Below, in pieces: positions 57,001 to 64,000 of a stretch of 64,000 bases of DNA (its first letter is position 1; each line of letters opens with the position of its first letter). Made by a program: the position numbers and the translations under genes. Under the pieces are notes generated by a model that was not told where the DNA came from, searched no databases, and saw only the letters and a program-made list of their open reading frames with translations. Source of the stretch: Shimia thalassica (GTDB taxonomy: Bacteria > Pseudomonadota > Alphaproteobacteria > Rhodobacterales > Rhodobacteraceae); NCBI RefSeq assembly GCF_001458215.1, contig NZ_CYTW01000004.1, forward strand, positions 124,001 through 188,000. Direction: 5' to 3'.

Positions 57001-60000
57001 GACAGTGCAACGGTTGTCACTCGCGACGGGGTGACACTTGACCCAAGCGAAGGCGCCGAACGGGTTCTGGTCAATATGACTGGTATCGAGAGCTTTATCG
57101 GGTCGTTATTTGATGATGATCTTTCCGGAAACGCCAACGCAGGGATTATGAACGGCAGTGCCGGCGCGGACATTCTGACCGGGCACGCTGGCGCAGACAC
57201 CCTGATCGGTGGGGCTGGAATCGACACCTTGGACTATAGCCGAGAGTCCGGGACATCGGGCGTAATGGTCTCGATGCATATTGAAGATGCCGAGATCGCG
57301 ACAGACACCCATGGCCACCAAGACGAGATCGAAGGCTTTGAAAATGTCATTGCGACAGCCATGGCAGACAATGTGCGCGGCAATATCAGCGACAATGTCT
57401 TCTTTGGTGGCGCAGGCAACGATACACTGGACGGTTTCGTCGGCGACGACCTGTTGTTGGGACAGGCTGGTAATGACACCCTGATCGGTGGGGAAGGCAA
57501 CGATACCCTTTCGGGGGGCGACGGGAATGATTCCGCCGAAGGCGGCGCAGGCAACGATCAGTTCATCGCAGGTCCTTTGCCCTCCTCTACAGCAGAGAAC
57601 AGCAGCGGTCTTGGCAACGATACATTCAATGGTGGCGACGGCATCGACATTGTCTCGTATGCCACTACGACCAACGGTGTTTCGGTCGATCTGTCACTGC
57701 CCATCGGGCAAGTCAACGGAACCGAAATTGGTGCCGACACGCTGATCGACATCGAGATTATCATCGGCGGCCTTGGCAACGACACCATGGCTGGCAATGC
57801 TGGCGACAACACATTCGGCTATATTGGTGGATCGGATGCCTATTTCGGTGGTGATGGCGTCGACAAACTCAGCTTCGAAGAATTCGGCTTTGCCGTTCTT
57901 GTCGATCTGACCAATCCGAATGAAGCACAAACTGCGGATTCCTTTACCGCCGTAACAGGCCCTTTCAGAACAATCGCGCAACTGTCAGGCATCGAAGGTG
58001 TTTGGGGCACGGATTATGATGATCTGTTGATTGGCGATCAAGTGGCGAACACCTTATCAGGTGGTGTCGGAAACGACACTTTGGATGGTGGCACCTCGGG
58101 TACGCCGCTGACTGATGGGGATGTTCTTTATGGCGAAGACGGAAATGACCGCTTCATTACCCGGATTGATGACGGACCAGACTCAATTGACGGCGGCGAT
58201 GGCACCGACACTCTGGATTACTCTTCGGCAACAAGCGGAGTTGACGTCAACCTGACGACAGGTGGCGGCGATGACGTCGTGATCAATGTCGAACGCCTGC
58301 TCGGCAGTGATCACAACGATACACTGACCGGCGATGCAGCAGACAATATTCTCGAAGGCCGTGCGGGCGACGATCTGATCTTTGCTGGATTTGGGGATGA
58401 TCTGATCATGTATTTGTCGGGTGTCGACACGGTGCATGGCGAAGATGGTGCAGATACGCTGGACTACTCGCTGTTCGGCAGCGCGGTTCGGGTTGATCTC
58501 GGAGTTTCAGGCGCTGCTGCGTTTACAGGTGACACGTCCAGCTGGGAACAAGGCATTCAAAGGACTGTCACCTATACGCCGGATATGGATTTCGAGAATG
58601 CTATCGGGACGTCTCACAACGATTCATTGACTGGCAACGCAGGGTCTAACCTGTTCAACGGTGGTTTGGGCGATGATCTGATATTCGGGCTCGCGGGCAA
58701 TGATCTTTTTGCCTACACAGGTGGCTTTGACGTTTGGGACGGTGGCGAAGATCGCGATACAGCCAACTTTGCGTCCTTCAACTATGCCGTCTCAGTCGAT
58801 CTGACAGCGGCCTCCGTAAATGCCTTCCACCTTGGCGGCGATGACCTTTCGGGCGGGACCCGCACAGACATGGCGCGTTTCGTCGCGATTGAAGATGTTG
58901 TCGGGTCCAGCTTTGGCGATGAGATTGTCGGAGATTCAGGCGACAATGTCTTGAGCGGTGTTTGGGGGGCTGACAGCCTGTCTAGTGGTATGGGCGACGA
59001 CACCTTGCTGGGCGGTACAGGCGATGACACGCTGGCTGGCGGTGCTGGCGCTGATAATCTGGATGGCGGCGAAGGAATCGACGACGCAGACTATGCGGGA
59101 TCCGCTTCTGCAGTTGTTGTGGATCTGAATGCCGGAATAGGCCTGAATGGTGATGCCGAAGGCGATGTTCTGACTGCGATAGAAAACGTCAGAGGCTCTG
59201 ACCACGCAGACCATCTGGTCGGCGACCTTGGCAACAATAACCTGCACGGCGGCGGCGGGGATGATACCCTAATGGGTGGTTCCGGCGTCGATGCGATGCT
59301 TGGCGGCATGGGCAACGATGAGTTGCACGGCGGCGTCGGCATAGATTTTGCGGTTTTCAACGTTGATAGCTCCGAAATCTCTGTGGCCCGCGCGGCCGGA
59401 GGTCTTCAGATCACATCGTCCGAAGGTGTAGATTTTGTCGCCGATGACATCGAGCTGATCGAGTTCAACGATCAGGTCCTTGTCTACTTTGAAGTCGAGG
59501 CCTTGGCTGGGCCCGGTAATGACACGATCATCGGGACGACATTCGACGACACTTTGTCCGGTTTTGCCCAGCACGATGTGATCGAAGGCCGTGAGGGCAA
59601 CGACGGGCTATTTGGCGGAGACGGTAACGATACATTGCGCGGCGAAGAAGGTGTCGACCTTCTGGATGGCGGTGACGGAAATGACAGGCTTGATGGCGGG
59701 GCCAACCGGGATCTATTGATCGGCGGCGCTGGCGATGACACCTACATCACAGACAACAGCGATGATGTGGTGGTTGAACTTTCAGGTGAAGGCACTGACG
59801 AGGTTCAATCTAACGTTGATTTTGCATTGCCTGATTTTGTTGAGAACCTCGTTCTGACTGGCGCGCAGGATGTGGCCGGCATCGGCAACGCGCTGAACAA
59901 TGTGCTTACCGGCAGCCACGGGAACAACCGTCTGATGGGTGGGGCAGGCAACGATTCCCTGTTTGGTGAGGCCGGTGTTGATACGGCTGTGTTTAATGTA

Positions 60001-63000
60001 TCTAGCGCCGGGGTGACCGTGACGCAGGGCACAGACGGTTTGGTTGTGACCTCTTCCGAGGGCAACGATCTGATTTCGAACACCATCGAATTTGTGGAGT
60101 TCACTGACCAGACCCTGACATTTGCAGGTCTTGCGGCGATGTTGGCTGGGGTGACTACCGGAGCAAGCGGCAGCGATACTCTAACCGGGACACCGCAGTC
60201 TGACATTCTGGCGGGTCTTGGTGGCAACGACCGCATCGTGGGTCGTGAAAGCAATGACATTCTGGTTGGCGGCACCGGTAGCGACATACTGTTGGGCGAG
60301 GCTGGCAATGATCGTCTGGACGGTGGTTTGGGCAATGACACGCTGGATGGCGGCGCCGGAACGGACTTGTTGTTCGGCGGCCTCGGAAACGACATCTATC
60401 TTGTAGGTGATGCGGGCGATGCGGCGGTGGAACGGGCCGGTGAAGGTTTTGATCAGGTGCAAGCCAGCGTCAGCCATGTGCTGGGCGAGAATGTTGAGGA
60501 TCTGACTCTGACCGGCTCCGGTAATCTGGACGGGACCGGCAATGACAGCGCCAACACCCTGACCGGTAACAGCGGCGACAACGTCCTGGATGGCGCGGCT
60601 GGAAACGACACGCTGATTGGTGGTTCAGGCGATGACACGCTGATCGGTGGCGATGGGGACGACACGGCCGTCTTTGACACTACATTAGCAGCGTCCACGT
60701 TTGATTTTGATACACCCGGCGTTGTGTTTGTCACCGATGCCAGCGGTATCAATCATGTTGAGAGCATCGAATTCCTTACCTTCACAGATCAGACCATCTC
60801 GATCGGAGATTTGCGCGATACCGTGATCCCTCCGCAGAACGTTCAAATGGGCTCGGGCGGATATTACGAAGGTGGCTATGCCATTGATAACTCGCCTGAA
60901 AGAGGGAGTGAGATATTCCAGCTTATCGGGCCAAGCCCGCAGGGTCAGAATGACAGAAATTCTCATCATTTCGGCGTCGAGTATCTGAATGGCGGTGGCC
61001 ATGCCGAATACCAAGGCAGTGGTTTTGACAATCAAGGAGCGGGTGATCAGGGCACTGCGAACTCGTTTAGATTGGACCCAACGGGTGGAAACACAAACCG
61101 CATTTGGCTGCAAAGTTTCGCGCTGCCGCTTCAGGATATGCTGAATGCCGATTGGGACTATTACCGGACGCATTTGTTCAGCGGCGATGACACGCTGACG
61201 GGATCCTACCTCTCGGATAACCTGTTCGGCTATGATGGCGATGACAAAATAATGGGAGGTCAGGGCGACAAGCTGAACTATGACGTCACAGGACAGCGGC
61301 CGTCAAACAACCAGACTTACCGCAATCCGGGTGATGCGTTCACAGACCCCGATTGGTTTGTTGATGATGGCAATGATACGCTGGATGGCGGCGCGGGCAA
61401 CGACAGCCTTGATGGTGGCACCAGCAATGACATGCTGCTTGGCGGGTCTGGCAACGATGTGCTCTGGGGCGGCGGCGACGAAGGTCTTGATACGCTGGTC
61501 GGGGGAACAGGCGACGATACGCTTCATGGTGGCGATGGGGCCGACCTCGCGATCATCAACGCAACCCTTGCCGAGGCAACATTTGTTGCGTCCGGAACCT
61601 CCGTTCTGGTCACAAGCAGCGACGGTGCTGACGTCATTCACGATGATGTGGAATTGATCGAATTCACTGACGGTTCGCTGACCTATACGCAAGCGGTGGT
61701 TTTGGGAACATTTAGCCCGACACCCACCAACAGCGACGACACCTATCTTGGAACAGCCAATGCCGATGTGATCGACATTCTTGATGGAGACGACAGGGTC
61801 GAAGCGCGTGCCGGTGACGACAGCGTACTGGGCAATCTAGGCAATGACGTACTTCTGGGAGATTCCGGAAACGACACGCTGGATGGTGGACTGGGCCGGG
61901 ATGAGATGCTTGGCGGCAGTGGCGACGACAGCTTGATCGGTGCCGAGGGCAACGACACGATTGACGGAGGGGTGGGGATCGATGTCGCCGTCTTTGACGT
62001 CGATTACGCGTCGGTGACCCTGTCTTACGAAGATGGGATCGTCATTTTTTCGGCTCTCGGACTGGACACGGTTCGCAATGTCGAACTGTTTGAGTTCAGG
62101 GATCGCACGGTTGAGGGAGACGCGCTTTTCCGGACCGTTCTTGGCATGTCTGCCCCGAATTCTGCCCCGACCTCGTCATTGCCACTTACCTTGGCAACCA
62201 ATGAAGGCAGTATTACATTGGATCTCAGCCAATATTTCTCTGACCCTGATGGCGACCCGCTTACATACTTTGCGACCGGACTGCCTGCCGGAGTAACTCT
62301 GAACAGCACAACCGGTGTGCTGACAGGGTCGCAGCTTACCACAGGAACGCCACTGTCTATTGAAATCACGGCACGTGACTCTGCCGGGGCCGAGGTCGTG
62401 AGTACGTTTGATTGGGATCTCATCAACGTGAACGATGCCCCCACGGGGGGCGTCTCGATCATTGGCACCGCGACCGAAGACGAGGTTCTGACGGCGGACA
62501 CCTCGGCCCTTGCGGACGCGGACGGTCTTGGAACGTTGAATCTTCAGTGGTTGCGGGATGGCGCTGCGATAGGTGGCGAAACCGGCCCCAGCTATCGGTT
62601 GGACCAAGTAGATGTCGGCACCGAAATCAGCCTTCGGGTGTCTTATACCGACCAGCAAGGTGCGCCCGAGCAAGTTGTTAGCCCTGCGACGCCTTCGGTG
62701 CAGAACCGGAACGACGCGCCAACGGGTAGCGTTGTCATCTCGGGAACGGCTGTATCGGGAAGCGACCTGATGCTTGATGCCAGTACGATCCAAGATGCAG
62801 ATGGCCTTGGTACCTTCAATTATCAGTGGCTGCGGGATGGCAGTGTTATCGCTGGCGCGACGAGCACGTCTTATTCGCTTGTCGATCTGGATGTCGGGTC
62901 ACAAATTTCGGCACGCGTGCTTTACACTGACCAACAAGGGACGGCCGAAACAGTCACAAGCCCAAGCTCTGTATCGGTCTTGTCAGGAGCATTGAATCTG

Positions 63001-63732
63001 ACTGGAACGGCGGGGGCAGACAGGTTGAACGGAGCAGCAGGCGATGACACCCTGACTGGCCTTGACGGCAATGACACCTTGCGTGGCTTTGACGGGGCAG
63101 ACAGTTTGAATGGCGGTGACGGCACAGATACATTGGTCGGCGGCGCGGGCAATGACACATTGATTGGCGGCACCTCGTCCAATGACTTACGTGATGTTGT
63201 TTATGCGGGCGACGGCAACGACAGCGTCAACGGTGGTTATGGCAACGACGAGCTGCGCGGAGATGCTGGCAACGATACGATTGCGGGCGGCTTCGGAGCA
63301 GATACGGTAATCGGTGGAACCGGCAATGACACGCTAACGGGGTCTGCGTTTGCAGACCAAATCTTTGGCAGTGATGGCGATGACTTTGTGAATGGGGGCT
63401 TTGGGCATGACCTTTTGAATGGCGGCGCCGGGGCTGATCGGTTCTTCCACATCGGCATCGCGGACCACGGGTCCGACTGGATTCAAGATTATGATGCCTC
63501 GGAGGGAGACATTCTCTATTTCGGCATCGGATCAGCAACGGAAAGCCAGTTCCAGATCAACACCACCCACACCGCCAACGCGTCAGGTGAACGGTCCGGC
63601 GACGACGATGTGGAAGAGGCATTCGTGATCTATCGCCCCACCGGCCAGATCATGTGGGCACTCGTCGACGGTGGCGGACAGAGTTCGATCAACCTGCAGA
63701 TCGGTCGGGATGTGTTTGACCTGATGGCCTAA
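51043..63732 (+). CDS. Giant RTX protein 3 (4229 aa)
   Basis: A 4229-aa calcium-binding RTX protein, among the larger ones of its kind. Residues 1 to about 785 are a beta-rich, non-repetitive region without signal peptide or recognised domain. From about 790 to 3640, more than fifteen clusters of GGxGxDxUx nonapeptides (for example GGAGNDTLDGF, GGDGNDSAEGG) alternate with linker segments. A putative Ig-like domain (PDGDPLTYFATGLPAGV) lies near 3705-3800, and two similar repeats of about 90 residues (ADADGLGTLNLQWLRDG and QDADGLGTFNYQWLRDG) near 3800-3985. The shared 182-residue module ends it. Probably a type I-secreted adhesin or surface-layer-like protein. Composition is close to core genes, unlike the two island RTX genes. 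Confidence 0.88.
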   Translation: MTIQDTSLTFTTSGQSVWKPGDAELLRLTSGDAMIYDTGGERVWPIDISLASAEVYYDIRFGLQAWMDVGNAGSWGATYNINVEVVLPNAIEVSADVNTPEYMEFDFSNYEIVTAEIQSYGFKLGSKPTGDPDKPTQNELSAGLDFIYELSGGIRDIEVGFEIWNPFGDDKFIGYENKDGFGFSTGAQSVTLISVSPAIPQYSKPFGGEEGKELFTIALGLPVGADTTGKATETGVVGGRGVADKDFLSLSADLDQMLTEILTKAAPGTPVYAAGLLLENSIFKEFDKTIGDFTAKLTFVDVFAKAALHVTESVRLDIRDFSRMTPVSTTEFLGFEIPNYHETEGPPNISVMLTSDNGTPDFEGDDETVVGALGDDLIRLLAPQVDSSYGTATITAEYNIESAMFKHTVGLGLALSFGIDLLQGSFKYKDYEKLTLSWGPLIPLEWPEKVEDRIVGSLDIYTPPAFEVDGSVFGTQTDTYEVFYVSSDIVPDGWDPTLPTAEATAYAFFEAQNQQLSALYNTLQSALDNAYAYNFQHQLPTSFPDGSATRDFSASGENLNVVHYLWNGASDKTVVIKHDGSRITVATPTSLSVQGGAAGTDPVLNPYGRLEVNLSNAANLGIFGSITNKLDVLNALSSAAGIEYTYNTWGTDRTLTTDGITNVLGGIGGDVMVYHYDTTSIDTRGGEFFDGGANDYYDRSGTQLFDIFVEDLFLADLSHFTTPIIANLAESVLFEHDNDSGTTGGITIDKYDLTPEGDIRYDANGNPIAVDIAENRITLRNVEALALRTGSGDDYLVGGTFSDIFFTGAGDDVVRLVDNIPHADNTLFSAYVDVDDDLVDLGAGDDVAIVQMSSLASPHYSTFTDHIIGGLGTDQLFVEAGNQGLRYDISLDGSSYVFGGNGIGSLSTHSQLAQLLQNLDSTRGDYWQANGVGATQSTFGSLEAHTLMINGSHHQGAIRFTQDVEQVSIIPDVRIDASGNAIAATSGAGDDLLVYMGGARYDGGVGGTDTFLADFSSWSSFQTLGQTGDGVSISLANETSFFGATSITNIDRLHVTGTRDFDVIIGGEHDDYINGFDGDDYLYGGVDQANDTLLGGLGNDFFTWASDGNDLVDGGEGIDTLNISYGGRGAGQAIALYDSLGNQLGPTLVNSVSAGETDQEVTAFFDTIASATQTVASFGSESVTYTDVERVNFTGDIYSSDAVLYQGGTHYNAGNAASDQDLFIGDFRGQEIGLTFEVRDVRTIGGSDGYWLNNEIYIDGFDKALIYGSETFDTLTGSRFNDTLHGGGGNDLLYGGGGNDVLLGGIGSDTFSYFSDGVDYIDGGTNAANSYLNGELIQVEIERDQLFIMGGTGPLRAAIKDENGDFIIQSRYGMALTTSSNEELLQMALNSQTAATWQYHTKLNSNLESTTSPDVEYLHMEAVDIAGSNDHDDLVVYQNGDGYVGGEGYRDGDLFLADLRSATVDLTLDATYESGAAYDIGQGTQIADFERFFALLGSGDDTVQGGHLNDYAQGGAGDDYLAGGLGDDHFMGDGGNDFFVHTGGNDTLDGGAGSADTLLLSIADQGMSLSLHDANGATVGPNLSMVNGSPSFADFASLFGLPYAFARLSHGENSVSFQNIEKTQLLGGSGRDVLLAGDAQGILFGGEGNDALISGSGNDFLSGGEGSDVYVFGANFGNDVIFGENFGSSRLVFTANALVDFSFSSDSSDLLMTQGANSLRVVDYFASNTAVGLNFVFEATDGLFTRDFTSLGATTTGSVVVGQTYLGTDEDDNLSAGTEFRDTYRGFGGDDYFESSADVDLYDGGAGTDGVDYSGSDAGVSINLETFQSQGGHAQGDILVSIEEITGSTHNDTLVGDVYDNTLDGGVGDDTLDGNDGNDVLIGDAGSDNLVGGLGSDIIFGGADADTVNGGDGDDLLVGGSGDDRLAAGDGDDIIDDGAGNDTAYGGNGGDLFAYSGGLDEWFGGSDVDTASFEAFAFAVRMDLAADSATVVTRDGVTLDPSEGAERVLVNMTGIESFIGSLFDDDLSGNANAGIMNGSAGADILTGHAGADTLIGGAGIDTLDYSRESGTSGVMVSMHIEDAEIATDTHGHQDEIEGFENVIATAMADNVRGNISDNVFFGGAGNDTLDGFVGDDLLLGQAGNDTLIGGEGNDTLSGGDGNDSAEGGAGNDQFIAGPLPSSTAENSSGLGNDTFNGGDGIDIVSYATTTNGVSVDLSLPIGQVNGTEIGADTLIDIEIIIGGLGNDTMAGNAGDNTFGYIGGSDAYFGGDGVDKLSFEEFGFAVLVDLTNPNEAQTADSFTAVTGPFRTIAQLSGIEGVWGTDYDDLLIGDQVANTLSGGVGNDTLDGGTSGTPLTDGDVLYGEDGNDRFITRIDDGPDSIDGGDGTDTLDYSSATSGVDVNLTTGGGDDVVINVERLLGSDHNDTLTGDAADNILEGRAGDDLIFAGFGDDLIMYLSGVDTVHGEDGADTLDYSLFGSAVRVDLGVSGAAAFTGDTSSWEQGIQRTVTYTPDMDFENAIGTSHNDSLTGNAGSNLFNGGLGDDLIFGLAGNDLFAYTGGFDVWDGGEDRDTANFASFNYAVSVDLTAASVNAFHLGGDDLSGGTRTDMARFVAIEDVVGSSFGDEIVGDSGDNVLSGVWGADSLSSGMGDDTLLGGTGDDTLAGGAGADNLDGGEGIDDADYAGSASAVVVDLNAGIGLNGDAEGDVLTAIENVRGSDHADHLVGDLGNNNLHGGGGDDTLMGGSGVDAMLGGMGNDELHGGVGIDFAVFNVDSSEISVARAAGGLQITSSEGVDFVADDIELIEFNDQVLVYFEVEALAGPGNDTIIGTTFDDTLSGFAQHDVIEGREGNDGLFGGDGNDTLRGEEGVDLLDGGDGNDRLDGGANRDLLIGGAGDDTYITDNSDDVVVELSGEGTDEVQSNVDFALPDFVENLVLTGAQDVAGIGNALNNVLTGSHGNNRLMGGAGNDSLFGEAGVDTAVFNVSSAGVTVTQGTDGLVVTSSEGNDLISNTIEFVEFTDQTLTFAGLAAMLAGVTTGASGSDTLTGTPQSDILAGLGGNDRIVGRESNDILVGGTGSDILLGEAGNDRLDGGLGNDTLDGGAGTDLLFGGLGNDIYLVGDAGDAAVERAGEGFDQVQASVSHVLGENVEDLTLTGSGNLDGTGNDSANTLTGNSGDNVLDGAAGNDTLIGGSGDDTLIGGDGDDTAVFDTTLAASTFDFDTPGVVFVTDASGINHVESIEFLTFTDQTISIGDLRDTVIPPQNVQMGSGGYYEGGYAIDNSPERGSEIFQLIGPSPQGQNDRNSHHFGVEYLNGGGHAEYQGSGFDNQGAGDQGTANSFRLDPTGGNTNRIWLQSFALPLQDMLNADWDYYRTHLFSGDDTLTGSYLSDNLFGYDGDDKIMGGQGDKLNYDVTGQRPSNNQTYRNPGDAFTDPDWFVDDGNDTLDGGAGNDSLDGGTSNDMLLGGSGNDVLWGGGDEGLDTLVGGTGDDTLHGGDGADLAIINATLAEATFVASGTSVLVTSSDGADVIHDDVELIEFTDGSLTYTQAVVLGTFSPTPTNSDDTYLGTANADVIDILDGDDRVEARAGDDSVLGNLGNDVLLGDSGNDTLDGGLGRDEMLGGSGDDSLIGAEGNDTIDGGVGIDVAVFDVDYASVTLSYEDGIVIFSALGLDTVRNVELFEFRDRTVEGDALFRTVLGMSAPNSAPTSSLPLTLATNEGSITLDLSQYFSDPDGDPLTYFATGLPAGVTLNSTTGVLTGSQLTTGTPLSIEITARDSAGAEVVSTFDWDLINVNDAPTGGVSIIGTATEDEVLTADTSALADADGLGTLNLQWLRDGAAIGGETGPSYRLDQVDVGTEISLRVSYTDQQGAPEQVVSPATPSVQNRNDAPTGSVVISGTAVSGSDLMLDASTIQDADGLGTFNYQWLRDGSVIAGATSTSYSLVDLDVGSQISARVLYTDQQGTAETVTSPSSVSVLSGALNLTGTAGADRLNGAAGDDTLTGLDGNDTLRGFDGADSLNGGDGTDTLVGGAGNDTLIGGTSSNDLRDVVYAGDGNDSVNGGYGNDELRGDAGNDTIAGGFGADTVIGGTGNDTLTGSAFADQIFGSDGDDFVNGGFGHDLLNGGAGADRFFHIGIADHGSDWIQDYDASEGDILYFGIGSATESQFQINTTHTANASGERSGDDDVEEAFVIYRPTGQIMWALVDGGGQSSINLQIGRDVFDLMA
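63184..63729 (+). repeat. Conserved RTX C-terminal module, copy 3
   Basis: Codes for 182 residues beginning DLRDVVYAG. It is inverted relative to copies 1 and 2. The tail FVIYRPTGQIMWALVDG is identical to those copies; more changes lie around the middle (for example DASEGDILYFGIGSATES). Confidence 0.8.
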
Positions 63733-63764
63733 GCTCAAGCCCCCATACGACAAGACAACGCTCA

Positions 63765-63778
63765 GCAGGTTCGCCTGC
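63765..63778 (+). terminator. Possible terminator of the giant RTX gene
   Basis: GCAGG-TTCG-CCTGC, a short stem with a stable UUCG loop, 33 bases past the stop; the following GGTTTGTTT is a poor T-run, so strength is uncertain. Confidence 0.4.
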
Positions 63779-63900
63779 GGTTTGTTTGGGGCATCATATT
63801 TCACGAACAGATGCATATCTTCAGTCTCAATTGACTTGCCCCCGGAAACTTCCCTCGTTCTGTGTAGCGTTTTCTCAACCTTTTGAAGGCGCAAAGGAGT

Positions 63901-64000
63901 GAGAAAAGCCGCTTTAGCGAAGCTCAAATTATTGGGATCTTCCAAGAACAGGAAGCAAGTATGCCAACAGCAGAGTTCAGCCGCAAACATGGTCTCAGCC
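63901..64000 (+). mobile_element. IS3-family transposase OrfA, 3' cut by window edge
   Basis: The frame from 63901 reads EKSRFSEAQIIGIFQEQEAS and continues MPTAEFSRKHGLS, the N-terminal helix-turn-helix of IS3-family OrfA (IS407-like). The start codon is not obvious: no ATG is in frame where family members have one, and GTG at 63899 is out of frame, so the 5' end may be mutated. The rest lies beyond the window. Confidence 0.75.

Noticed and set aside
56616..60395. Several minus-strand Ser/Pro-rich frames within the giant RTX gene
   Set aside because: They are complements of GGxGxDxUx coding repeats, with no start signals or known domains.
53400..61960. Tandem short DNA repeats considered as a CRISPR array
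   Set aside because: Units are 27-base in-frame nonapeptide codons without uniform repeats or spacers; no cas genes are present.

Overview
The window looks like a chromosome segment of a marine alphaproteobacterium of the Roseobacter group (Rhodobacteraceae). The evidence is moderately high GC, the gene families (GcvA-like LysR regulator, a non-pyrrolysine MttB relative, a DMGDH/GcvT fusion, GlxA-type regulator, NDUFA9-like epimerase) and giant RTX proteins of the kind common in this group. No marker gene fixes the genus.

Region 1 (1-24.4 kb) is ordinary, densely packed core-like DNA. It holds a CcdA-type membrane reductase (cut by the left edge) with a Tat-exported thioredoxin; a divergent LysR regulator facing a four-gene operon (MttB-like methyltransferase, zinc-type dehydrogenase, DMGDH-like demethylase with a GcvT domain, GlxA/AraC regulator) that looks like catabolism of a methylated amine; a periplasmic glutathione peroxidase; msrB-msrA; an orphan hydantoinase A; mtgA-GST-queG; a glutamate synthase cluster in which gltD and gltB are split by two small genes; uppP; and an NDUFA9-like epimerase.

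Region 2 (24.5-41.9 kb) is a probable integrated genomic island. A tRNA-Leu(CAG) gene carries at its 3' end a 17-bp sequence repeated exactly at 41918-41934, next to a P4-type tyrosine integrase. Inside are an AlpA-like excisionase, a winged-helix protein, a TOPRIM primase, a DUF3987 ATPase and small phage-type genes, all on the minus strand, but no capsid, tail or conjugation genes. The cargo is two very large RTX proteins (1609 and about 1575 aa).

Region 3 (41.9-64 kb) is an older, decayed accessory zone. It holds an IS5-family transposase relic, a 2053-aa VCBS/cadherin-type protein with eight N-terminal repeats of 49-50 residues, a frameshifted HNH/HGG gene pair, the wrecked C-terminus of another RTX gene, a 4229-aa RTX giant, and the start of an IS3-family transposase at the right edge.

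The most notable pattern is a C-terminal module of about 182 residues, nearly identical in the three intact RTX proteins and recognisable in the pseudogene, while everything N-terminal to it differs. It looks like a shared type I secretion tail that is kept homogeneous and could act as a recombination point for swapping N-terminal bodies. No type I secretion ABC transporter, membrane fusion protein or RTX acyltransferase is in the window, so export must use components encoded elsewhere.
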